A stretch of 5,905 nt of DNA, taken from an uncultured Planctomycetaceae bacterium (GTDB lineage: Bacteria; Planctomycetota; Planctomycetia; Planctomycetales; Planctomycetaceae). Below, piece by piece: positions 1 to 5,044 of the stretch. The DNA is taken from the NCBI GenBank assembly GCA_937952455.1, contig CALFYU010000172.1:1-5905 (forward strand). The letters are read 5' to 3'. The notes under the pieces were generated by a model. It was not told the DNA's origin and searched no databases. It saw only the letters and a list, made by a program, of their open reading frames with translations. A program made the position numbers and the translations under genes. Each line of letters opens with the position of its first letter. The stretch's first letter is position 1.

Positions 1-393
1 GACCAGATCTACCGTCAACCGATCACCGGAAATGAAACAGTGCTCGATGCGTTTGCGGCGGTGGGTGGATTGCCCGTTATCGGCAGCAAAAAGAAGATTT
101 GGATCGCCCGTCCCGCCCCGGCGGAATTGGATGCCGAGCAAATCTTGCCGGTCGACTGGGACGCCATCGTCCGCGGCGGGTCGACACGCACGAACTACCA
201 ATTGATGCCGTATGACCGCATCTATGTCGCCGCCGACCCGATGTTCGCCACCGACATTTTCCTGGCGAAAGCCTTGGCCCCGTTTGAACGGCTGTTCGGC
301 TTCACGCTGCTCGGTCACTCCACCGTACGGGGGATCCAGTTCGGAGATCAGAACTTCGGCGGCGGGGGCGGCGGTGGATTTAACAACTTCTAG
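1..393 (+). CDS. Polysaccharide biosynthesis/export protein, SLBB-domain type (5'-truncated, C-terminal 130 residues)
   Basis: This is the end of an envelope protein of the polysaccharide export (Wza-like) family, which in planctomycetes carries SLBB/soluble ligand-binding domains and is thought to help move exopolysaccharide across the outer membrane. The frame is open from base 1 and reads DQIYRQPITGNETVLDAFAA, so the true start lies upstream of the window; the GTG at 40 is an internal codon. The GNETVLDAFAAVGGLP stretch is the SLBB-like beta-grasp segment, followed by KKKIWIARP, LPVDWDAIVRGGSTRTNYQL and PYDRIYVAAD, a pattern I recognise from planctomycete members. A LAPFERLFGFTLLG segment comes near the end. 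The C-terminus is a run of seven glycines followed by FNNF, then TAG. The family call is from memory of such proteins; the exact polysaccharide is unknown. The missing N-terminus would hold the signal peptide and the export domain. Confidence 0.8.
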   Translation, partial: DQIYRQPITGNETVLDAFAAVGGLPVIGSKKKIWIARPAPAELDAEQILPVDWDAIVRGGSTRTNYQLMPYDRIYVAADPMFATDIFLAKALAPFERLFGFTLLGHSTVRGIQFGDQNFGGGGGGGFNNF

Positions 394-494
394 TGTCCGC
401 CAAACCGCCAATTTAGGCAACGTGGCCGGTCGACGCGACGATAGGTCGTTTGCGGCCGGCCGCTCGGTTGCCGGTTTTCCTCGAACCACCGATT

Positions 495-509
495 TGATAT
501 GATTATACT
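495..509 (+). promoter_or_regulatory. Extended -10 promoter for the small secreted protein
   Basis: TGA-TATGAT (495-503) matches the extended -10 consensus TGn-TATAAT with one mismatch, and a second hexamer, TATACT (504-509), follows directly. No good -35 is seen at the usual distance (475-480 reads TTTTCC), which an extended -10 can compensate for. Initiation near 509-516 would give a leader of about 80-85 nt before the ATG at 595. The region is AT-rich inside GC-rich surroundings. Planctomycete promoter consensus is poorly defined, so this is a sequence-match inference. Confidence 0.45.
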
Positions 510-516
510 ATGGCAT

Positions 517-575
517 GCTCGCTCGGCGCCTTGTTGTGCCGAGAGTTCCCGCACGCGAGCAATCACTTGTTTTTT
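517..575 (+). promoter_or_regulatory. Nested hairpin in the leader followed by a T-rich tract
   Basis: Outer arms GCTCGC (517-522) and GCGAGC (555-560) enclose inner arms TCGGC (523-527) and GCCGA (538-542), giving a stacked 11-bp stem with a bulge of 12 nt on the 3' side. Six bases later comes TTGTTTTTT (567-575), just before the ribosome-binding site. The arrangement resembles an attenuator or a stabilising 5' hairpin, but the gap between stem and T tract is longer than in a classical terminator. No riboswitch family is recognised. Confidence 0.3.
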
Positions 576-576
576 G

Positions 577-585
577 AAGGGAGGG
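577..585 (+). promoter_or_regulatory. Ribosome-binding site fixing the start at 595
   Basis: AAGGGAGGG lies 9 bases before the ATG at 595 and is close to the AGGAGG consensus. It selects 595 over the in-frame ATG at 499, which would add 32 residues of no family character (rich in Cys and Arg) in front of the signal peptide. Confidence 0.7.
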
Positions 586-594
586 CGACATCTC

Positions 595-990
595 ATGTTG
601 CGACACTATCTGCTCATCCCCGCTATCACGCTCGTAGTCCTCACCATGGTGTCGGCGGACCTCGAGGCGCAGGCTCCCAATCAACGCATGCGGCGGCCCA
701 GCGTCCGCAATAATCCGCCGGTCAGCCCTTACTTGAACCTGTTGCGTCGCGATTCCTCGGTTGCGAACAACTACTTCAACTTGGTCCGCCCCGAACAGGA
801 ATTCCGGCAGGGGATCATCAATAACAACCAACAGATTGGCCAATTGCAGCAACAAACCAACGCCCTGCAGATCCAACAAAACGATACCACGATGTATCTG
901 CGGCGACAGGCGGCCGGATCGACGCTGGGAGCCACGGGACACCCGACGTCGTTTATGAACTACGGCCAATACTACAGGGGTCGCCGATAA
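595..990 (+). CDS. Small secreted Gln/Asn-rich protein, planctomycete-type hypothetical (131 aa)
   Basis: No biochemical function is known to me. Residues 1-27 form a signal peptide: a short MLRHY start, a hydrophobic core LLIPAITLVVLTMVSA, then a cleavage region around ADLEAQA. Mature residues 28-45 are basic (RMRRPSVRNN) and lead to VSPYLNLLRRD and NNYFNLVRPEQEFRQ. Residues 72-100 are Gln/Asn-rich (NNNQQ, QLQQQ, QIQQND) with heptad-like spacing that could form a short coiled coil. The tail TGHPTSFMNYGQYY (114-127) followed by RGRR resembles an ending I associate with small conserved planctomycete proteins. The start is set by the good ribosome-binding site at 577-585. It follows the export-protein gene in the same direction but has its own promoter and terminator, so it is probably a separate unit. 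Envelope or periplasmic location is inferred from the signal peptide. Confidence 0.75.
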   Translation: MLRHYLLIPAITLVVLTMVSADLEAQAPNQRMRRPSVRNNPPVSPYLNLLRRDSSVANNYFNLVRPEQEFRQGIINNNQQIGQLQQQTNALQIQQNDTTMYLRRQAAGSTLGATGHPTSFMNYGQYYRGRR

Positions 991-1036
991 TCCCAATCGC
1001 TCACCGAGCGTCGGACACGCTACCCGCGAATCTAAC

Positions 1037-1080
1037 ATCGGTTCGGTTTTCGCACGCGAAGACCGAACCGATTTCTTGTT
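1037..1080 (+). terminator. Strong intrinsic terminator after the small secreted protein
   Basis: Arms ATCGGTTCGGTTTTCG (1037-1052) and CGAAGACCGAACCGAT (1057-1072) pair over 16 bp with one U-G wobble around the loop CACG, followed by TTCTTGTT (1073-1080). It lies 46 bases after the stop at 990. It also sits between convergent genes, 33 bases beyond the stop of the minus-strand dehydrogenase. On that strand the hairpin would form too, but no T tract follows it, so its clear direction is plus. Confidence 0.85.
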
Positions 1081-1113
1081 GATATCCTCGTCCGAGAATT
1101 GCTCGACGCCCGG

Positions 1114-2178
1114 TCATTCGGCTGAAGTGAGTTCGCGGCGAATCTTTATCCCGACCAGCGGATCGATCATAGCTGCCGTTGCAATATGCACGCTTGCCGC
1201 CCCGGCCGCCAGCTGTTTGCGAACGTCCTGGGCAGAACCAATTCCGCCGACACCGATGATCTCCAGCTCAGCCCCCTCGGCGGCAATCCTCCGATGAAAG
1301 TGTTCGACCTGAGCCAGCGCGGCGTCGCGCGTGGCCACACCGCAAATTCCGCGCGGATCGCCACCGAATAGGAACTTCGAGCCTTCATCGACGACGGTCG
1401 CCGCTACGCTATTGGTCATCGCCAACGCATTTGCATAGGGCTGCACCGCATCAATCAAAGCAGAGATCGCTGGATCGTCAACGACGTGGCCGATTTTGAT
1501 AACGTACGGTGTGCGACCGATTGCTTGGCGTACTGCCTGCGCGATGCAGCGTGCGGCGTCGGCTTGTAAATACAATTGGCCGTCGCACGTCTTAACGTTG
1601 GGGCAAGAGAAGTTCGTTTCGACGCAGTCCGCGCCACTCTCGACCGCCCATTTCGCGCACCGCGCATAGTCGGCGGCCAGTTCGTCAATCGACCAGCCGG
1701 GTTCGACGCTGCCAACGACTGAGACGGAGAGAATCTTCTCCCGAGGGAGTTGGTCCCGCGTCCATTGCACGTCGCGCCGCCAGACGTCCGGTGATTTGGA
1801 AGGCATCCCGAAGGAGACGGCCCAACTGCCTTGCATCGCTGGGGCTACGGGAATCGCCCCCTCCCCACCGCGCATCATTCCCGCGACGGAAACGGGCTGC
1901 AGGTTCGGCAACGGATAACATCCACGGGCGCTGCTGCGGACGGTTTTGTAAGTCAAGACGTCGAACCCCAGGGACGCGTAGTACAACAGCCAAGCGCCGT
2001 TGAGCAGCGGACCGGCGGGAATCCCCAACGGGGAGGGAACCGTCAATCCGCAGAAAGACCACGTCCCGGCAACGGGGGGCACATCCATTTCAACCGTCGG
2101 CGGGGGATGCGCATAGTTCCACTCATAACTGCGGCTGGGGTCATAACGCGGAAGCTTTTCCAAGGTGTGAGCGTTCAT
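1114..2178 (-). CDS. Dihydroorotate dehydrogenase family protein, class 1-like (FMN flavoprotein, 354 aa)
   Basis: Probable FMN-dependent oxidoreductase of the dihydroorotate dehydrogenase family, which oxidises dihydroorotate to orotate in pyrimidine synthesis. The TIM-barrel landmarks are in order: LGIPAGPLLNG (51-61), LTYKTVRSS with Lys78, NFSCPNV (189-195), VIKIG with Lys228, MTNS (254-257) and the FMN phosphate loop GVGGIGSAQDV (309-319). Cys192 sits where class 1 enzymes have their catalytic base; class 2 enzymes have Ser there. There is no N-terminal membrane helix, so it should be cytosolic. About 45 residues precede the barrel (LPRYDPSRSYEWNY), longer than in the minimal class 1A enzyme. 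The ATG at 2178 is preferred to the TTG at 2214, which is only 4 bases after the preceding stop and adds 12 residues. No PyrK-like electron-transfer gene is adjacent, so the acceptor is unknown. A paralogue acting on another substrate is possible, and I therefore give no symbol. Confidence 0.85.
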   Translation of the reverse strand: MNAHTLEKLPRYDPSRSYEWNYAHPPPTVEMDVPPVAGTWSFCGLTVPSPLGIPAGPLLNGAWLLYYASLGFDVLTYKTVRSSARGCYPLPNLQPVSVAGMMRGGEGAIPVAPAMQGSWAVSFGMPSKSPDVWRRDVQWTRDQLPREKILSVSVVGSVEPGWSIDELAADYARCAKWAVESGADCVETNFSCPNVKTCDGQLYLQADAARCIAQAVRQAIGRTPYVIKIGHVVDDPAISALIDAVQPYANALAMTNSVAATVVDEGSKFLFGGDPRGICGVATRDAALAQVEHFHRRIAAEGAELEIIGVGGIGSAQDVRKQLAAGAASVHIATAAMIDPLVGIKIRRELTSAE

Positions 2179-2218
2179 CACCCCAGTGTATCCGGCCGCG
2201 CGCGGACGTGCCAAGCGG

Positions 2219-2650
2219 TCAGGCGTTTTCGTCGACGCGTTTCAGAGCATCCGACCTCCGCCACGGCGAACGCGGCGGGACCAGGAACAAAGTCGCCACG
2301 ACCAATAGACCGAACAGCGTGTAGATCACAGTGAATGTTGCGGGGGAGAGGTCGATAAACATCAGGTCGTGCACCCATCGCCCGATGAAATCACCGTGAT
2401 ACTCGCCCGCTCCCCCTTTGCGGCGTAGATACTGTTCAAGCGTCGTCAGCGGACAGACGATGTCCAGCCACGACTCGGCGACGACAATCAGAATCATCGC
2501 CAGGTGCGTGCCGCGAAAGAGAAAGTTCTGCACCCACCGCCAGCGGAATAGCGCTCCGACCAGAATCGCCAACAAGCCGAACAGGACGAACGCCACGTAA
2601 GCGGCATGCACAATGACGACGACGTCGGCGAGTATTGAATAGAGGCGCAT
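2219..2650 (-). CDS. DUF2784 family small membrane protein (143 aa)
   Basis: This matches the DUF2784 family of small bacterial inner-membrane proteins of unknown function. Signs are the opening ILADVVVIVHAAYVAFVLFG with conserved His15, the ESWLDIVCPLTTLEQYLR segment (59-76), where CPLT-LE is the family signature, and the Gly/Tyr-rich stretch with FIGRWVHDLMF (88-98). Hydrophobic segments lie at about 8-34, 48-66 and 107-125, and the C-terminus is charged and probably cytoplasmic. The ATG at 2650 is chosen because the family begins directly with the first helix; a TTG at 2680 would add ten residues (MATVAHHWCA). No clear ribosome-binding site precedes either start. The gene lies 87 bases after the PilZ gene's stop and 40 bases before the dehydrogenase start, so co-transcription is plausible. 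Function is unknown. Confidence 0.85.
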   Translation of the reverse strand: MRLYSILADVVVIVHAAYVAFVLFGLLAILVGALFRWRWVQNFLFRGTHLAMILIVVAESWLDIVCPLTTLEQYLRRKGGAGEYHGDFIGRWVHDLMFIDLSPATFTVIYTLFGLLVVATLFLVPPRSPWRRSDALKRVDENA

Positions 2651-2670
2651 AGCGCACCAATGATGCGCTA
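2650..2670. repeat. Perfect 7-bp inverted repeat at the DUF2784 start codon
   Basis: TAGCGCA (2650-2656) and TGCGCTA (2664-2670) flank the spacer CCAATGA. On the minus strand the repeat ends on the A of the start codon, where a ribosome-binding site would be expected. It could be an operator or a hairpin that covers the start region; chance is also possible at this length. Confidence 0.35.
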
Positions 2671-2737
2671 CGGTCGCCAATTATTCCCATAAAATGCCGC
2701 GACACGTCAATGAGTGCCCACATTCGGCCGTGGGCGG

Positions 2738-3094
2738 TTACTCGTGAGGATCGACCTTTTCCAGAAACGTTCCGCCGCTGATGAACATGCCCCCTTCACA
2801 GGGGCTGCACCATTCGAGTTGCACGCGATAGTGAAACTCGCGGCTGTCGCTGGCCAATTTGACCAGCACGGTGCCGGGGGTCACGGCGCCTTTGTGCAGC
2901 AGGCCGATACCCAACCGGCTGATTTCGCGCGTCATACAGGCGATCACGTTGCCCCGCGCGGTGACGACTTCCGCCGGGACCGACAAATCCAAGCGTTCCA
3001 CCGAGCGGCCGTGATCGGCGTGGGATTCGCCGATGCTCTCCAGAACGCGTTTGAGGTCTTCCGTTGTGGGCCGACTCCAGGGGTCGCTTGACAT
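2738..3094 (-). CDS. PilZ domain protein (118 aa), probable c-di-GMP-responsive type
   Basis: A short single-domain PilZ protein. PilZ domains bind cyclic di-GMP through an RxxxR motif and a [D/N]xSxxG motif. Here RSVER (30-34) supplies Arg30 and Arg34, and EISRLG (57-62) supplies Ser59 and Gly62 but has Glu where Asp or Asn is usual. The domain continues through GIGLLHKGAVTPGT and ends with the strand pair VQLEWCSPCEGGMFISGGTFL (92-112). Residues 1-29 are a polar helix that probably precedes the barrel. There is no signal peptide or membrane segment, so it should be cytosolic. The ATG at 3094 is favoured over that at 3136 because GGAG (3103-3106, minus strand) lies 8 bases upstream. It is the first gene of a closely spaced minus-strand group, which gives no direct hint of its target. 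c-di-GMP binding is inferred from the family, not shown. Confidence 0.82.
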   Translation of the reverse strand: MSSDPWSRPTTEDLKRVLESIGESHADHGRSVERLDLSVPAEVVTARGNVIACMTREISRLGIGLLHKGAVTPGTVLVKLASDSREFHYRVQLEWCSPCEGGMFISGGTFLEKVDPHE

Positions 3095-3158
3095 CACTGC
3101 CACTCCAAGTTGCGGGGGATGGGGCTTTATGCGCATTGAACACGGGGATTTTCCCTGA

Positions 3159-3164
3159 AGTATA
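3159..3164 (-). promoter_or_regulatory. Candidate -10 element for the PilZ gene group
   Basis: The minus strand reads TATACT here, one mismatch from TATAAT. No good -35 is present 16-18 bases upstream. Initiation would lie near 3152, giving a leader of about 58 nt to the ATG at 3094. The perfect inverted repeat TCACCCG (3167-3173) / CGGGTGA (3194-3200) covers the spacer and -35 region and could be an operator. This is motif matching only. Confidence 0.3.
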
Positions 3165-3354
3165 GGTCACCCGTGCCAAGAACGCGGGCGGAGCGGGTGA
3201 GAGTCAGGAAATTCCCGTAATCCGATCATCGCTGCAACCGGAAATTTGCGAGCAATCCGCGTAATGCCGACAGGGGATCTCCTGCATGCGTCGTACCGCT
3301 GAATGCTCGCCGGACAGCGCAGGTTTTCAACGGGCGCGCACGCTGGTCCACGCG

Positions 3355-3377
3355 CACGGCCGGACAAGCCAGCCGTG
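3355..3377 (-). repeat. Single 23-nt hairpin downstream of the 3390 gene, REP-like
   Basis: On the minus strand arms CACGGCTGG and CCGGCCGTG pair over 9 bp with one U-G wobble around the loop CTTGT. It lies 12 bases beyond the stop of the acidic protein gene and might protect or end that transcript, but no T tract follows. Its 9-5-9 layout and loop match the hairpins at 4856-4878 and 4900-4922. Confidence 0.5.
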
Positions 3378-3389
3378 ACACTCCAAAAG

Positions 3390-4646
3390 TCATGCCTCGT
3401 CGCCGGCGCGGGTGCGCCGCCAGAGACCCCACGCGAATAACAGACAAACCGCGACGATCGAACCGACCATCAGCGCGCTGCGATCCGCCAGTTTCGACGG
3501 CCAGGGGGTGGCGATCCCCCGTACTTCAGGAACCGGAAGGCGATTGGGGATCGTCACCACCTGCGCCGGGCTTTGATCCTCAGCGACGGTGAGTTCGTCG
3601 AACTCTGCTGTCGTGACCTCGGGCGACTGTGGATTGCCAGGCAAGATCGCGCGGCGCAGTGCATCGACCGGCGCCGGCGCACGATCCCGCCGCGACCTCC
3701 GGGGGGCATCCGATGCCTTGCCGTCACGAGACCGGCCGGCGAGCGCATCGGAATTCGGCTCGCCTTCTTCCGGTAAGGTGGCAGCGGTGTCGGTGTCGTC
3801 CAATTCGAAGTCCGCCAATGTCGCGATCGCCTGGTTGGAGACTCCCGTGGGAGCGGCGGGGGGATCGGTCTCGAGCCAGGGCTGCGGCTCGCGTACGGTC
3901 GGCTGCAGATCGGAGCCGCGCTGCGCATGCTCCGAGTCAATCGGGTCGTCAATTTTTAACGGCGGCGAATCGTTCGGAAGGTTTTCCGACAACACTTCGG
4001 CGGCGTCAGGATCGGATTCCGGGTCGCCCAAGTCGGCGTCGCTCACGGCGTCGTCGCTGGCTTCGGGATCCTCGCTGCTCCAAGGAAATCGCAGCATCGA
4101 GAATAGTCGTTGACCACGCGAGCGATTCGTCTTTTTCGTTTCTTCGGCCGTGTCCCCGGTGGTCTTGTTGTCCGGTTGTTCGAGGGCCGCTTCCTCCTGG
4201 CCCTCGGCCGCCGGTTCGGCGGTTTCGGTTTTGGCCGACGAATCGTTTCTCCAAATCATCAACCGTGTCAGCGGATTTGGCATCCCGGCCGGCTTTTCTG
4301 GGGTTGCATCCGGCCGCGCGTCGCGATTGCCACCGTCGGTCGATAATTCGCCGGTCGCTTGAGCCAGTGCGGCATCCAAGTCCGTTGCCGTCTCGCCGTC
4401 GTTCGGGACTTCCAGCGTGGTGGCCGTGTTGCTTACGGTGCCGGCGGACGCATCCAACTCATTGGAAGCCGCTTCGGCCGCTTTGCGCGCCTGGTCGGTG
4501 CCGGTGACGCGGCTAAGCCCCGGGGAAGCGGGCTTCGGCAGGTTCGATGTCCGTGGACGGCGCGAGCAGCCGCCTTCCCAGAGGATCAACCCGGCCAACA
4601 CCCACGCCGTAATCCGTATCAGTCGTTGAGAGGAGAGTTTTGACAT
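3390..4646 (-). CDS. Acidic, low-complexity membrane-anchored hypothetical protein (418 aa)
   Basis: I do not recognise a family. Residues 1-27 look like a signal peptide or anchor: MSKLSSQRLIRI, a hydrophobic stretch TAWVLAGLILW, then EGGC with Cys27. The Cys suggests a lipoprotein, but Glu at -3 is not a normal lipobox. Residues 30-385 are rich in Asp, Glu, Ala, Pro, Ser and Thr and look disordered, with acidic stretches such as DPEASDDAVSDADLGDPESD (193-212). Two hydrophobic/basic islands interrupt them, PLTRLMIWR (125-133) and RGQRLFSMLRFPWS (177-190), and a basic patch RRSRRDR lies at 316-322. Residues 390-409 form a clear membrane helix followed by RRTRAGDEA, so the bulk is probably periplasmic with a short cytoplasmic tail. 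The ATG at 4646 is chosen over that at 4658; ribosome-binding evidence is weak for both. The overlapping plus-strand frames are Arg/Pro/Ser-rich shadows. It is divergent from parA. Confidence 0.7.
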   Translation of the reverse strand: MSKLSSQRLIRITAWVLAGLILWEGGCSRRPRTSNLPKPASPGLSRVTGTDQARKAAEAASNELDASAGTVSNTATTLEVPNDGETATDLDAALAQATGELSTDGGNRDARPDATPEKPAGMPNPLTRLMIWRNDSSAKTETAEPAAEGQEEAALEQPDNKTTGDTAEETKKTNRSRGQRLFSMLRFPWSSEDPEASDDAVSDADLGDPESDPDAAEVLSENLPNDSPPLKIDDPIDSEHAQRGSDLQPTVREPQPWLETDPPAAPTGVSNQAIATLADFELDDTDTAATLPEEGEPNSDALAGRSRDGKASDAPRRSRRDRAPAPVDALRRAILPGNPQSPEVTTAEFDELTVAEDQSPAQVVTIPNRLPVPEVRGIATPWPSKLADRSALMVGSIVAVCLLFAWGLWRRTRAGDEA

Positions 4647-4805
4647 GGAACAACGCATTGCCTGGGGGCCGGCCTGCCAATTCGGGCGAACGGTTTCTAC
4701 GGAATCCGGGCCGGAGACGCAACATCGTTTTCCCCAACAGCGGTCATCTCACAACCGCTTGCCGCCGGTTGCCGAACTCCTCTTTCGCTCTTTTGGGATG
4801 GCGTC

Positions 4806-4811
4806 TATACT
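4806..4811 (+). promoter_or_regulatory. Candidate -10 element upstream of parA
   Basis: TATACT matches the -10 consensus with one mismatch, but the -35 position (TTTCGC at 4783-4788) is poor. If used, the parA leader would be about 225 nt and would include the double hairpin repeat. The same hexamer also precedes the genes at 595 and 3094. Confidence 0.25.
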
Positions 4812-4849
4812 CCCGCTGCGGCGGTGGAACTCAGCAACTTGTCAAGACG

Positions 4850-4928
4850 GGGTGCCACTGGCGGCTTGCCCGCCAGTGCGAACGGCGTGACATGTTAGGC
4901 ACTGCTGGGCAAACCGGCAGTGGCACCC
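4850..4928. repeat. REP-like double hairpin (paired inverted repeats)
   Basis: Two 30-base arms, 4850-4879 and 4899-4928, are inverted copies matching at 26 of 30 positions, with perfect outer ends GGGTGCCACTG (4850-4860) and CAGTGGCACCC (4918-4928), around a 19-base centre. Each arm also folds on itself: CACTGGCGG (4856-4864) with CCGCCAGTG (4870-4878) around CTTGC, perfect over 9 bp, and CACTGCTGG (4900-4908) with CCGGCAGTG (4914-4922) around GCAAA with one mismatch. This is the build of REP/BIME elements. It lies between divergent genes, so a plain terminator role is unlikely. I believe similar elements are frequent in planctomycete genomes, but that is memory only. Confidence 0.8.
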
Positions 4929-5030
4929 GACGATCGCGAGTTCGCTGAATGTCTAAAGAAACGCGAAAAATCGATCCGCTGTCGCACATTCGTTACTGAA
5001 CACAGGAGCCGTTTGACGCTACCCAGGAGC

Positions 5031-5039
5031 GGGAAGGGA
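5031..5039 (+). promoter_or_regulatory. parA ribosome-binding site
   Basis: GGGAAGGGA lies 5 bases before the ATG at 5045, with a second purine block AGGAG at 5025-5029. It supports 5045 as the start, as does the family's usual beginning a few residues before the KGGVGKTT loop. Confidence 0.65.
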
Positions 5040-5044
5040 ATCCC

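Larger units (their letters stand above)
394..594 (+). other. Intergenic region with promoter and structured leader
   Basis: No gene is visible here. The first half is GC-rich and contains a GGCCGG (424-429) / CCGGCC (456-461) inverted repeat followed at 475-478 by TTTT; this might weakly terminate the export-protein transcript, but the arms are short and the loop is 26 nt. The second half holds the promoter, leader hairpins and ribosome-binding site for the gene at 595, listed separately. Confidence 0.5.
3095..3389 (-). other. Intergenic region upstream of the PilZ gene
   Basis: No convincing gene is visible; short reading frames here are Arg/Pro-rich and lack start signals. The region holds the downstream hairpin of the 3390 gene (3355-3377), a candidate PilZ promoter (-10 at 3159-3164) and a 7-bp inverted repeat (3167-3173 / 3194-3200). 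The middle part, about 3205-3350, shows nothing I can support. Confidence 0.5.
4647..5044. other. Divergent intergenic region between the acidic protein gene and parA
   Basis: This 398-base gap holds no supported gene. A plus-strand frame from 4640 to 4948 overlaps the divergent gene's start, runs through the hairpin repeat and has no family character. What can be supported is a candidate plus-strand -10 (4806-4811), the double hairpin repeat (4850-4928) and the parA ribosome-binding site (5031-5039). No clear minus-strand promoter was found, and no repeated 16-bp parS-like palindrome was seen. Confidence 0.5.

Noticed and set aside
508..1038. Minus-strand open frame of 176 codons opposite the small secreted protein
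   Set aside because: The opposite strand has a signal peptide, a good ribosome-binding site, a promoter and a terminator; this frame has none of these and runs into the terminator.
1831..2334. Plus-strand open frame of 167 codons
   Set aside because: Antisense to the dehydrogenase and DUF2784 genes, crossing both; Arg-rich shadow with no motif.
2716..2735. GCCCAC/GTGGGC hairpin just after the PilZ stop as a terminator
   Set aside because: Only 6 bp with an 8-base loop and no T tract on the minus strand; too weak to list as a terminator, though it may fold in RNA.
3095..3136. Longer PilZ protein starting at 3136
   Set aside because: The ATG at 3094 has GGAG 8 bases upstream, while the ATG at 3136 has no visible ribosome-binding site and adds residues outside the domain.
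3629..4507. Plus-strand open frame of 292 codons
   Set aside because: It lies antisense to the acidic protein gene, is Arg/Pro/Ser-rich with runs such as RRRSRRRRW, and has no ribosome-binding site or family features; typical shadow frame in GC-rich DNA.
4850..4928. Double hairpin as a CRISPR repeat or intrinsic terminator
   Set aside because: There are no regularly spaced direct repeats, no T tract after either hairpin, and both flanking genes point away from it.
4640..4948. Plus-strand open frame of 102 codons in the divergent gap
   Set aside because: It overlaps the start of the divergent gene, runs through the hairpin repeat, and its translation has no recognisable domain.
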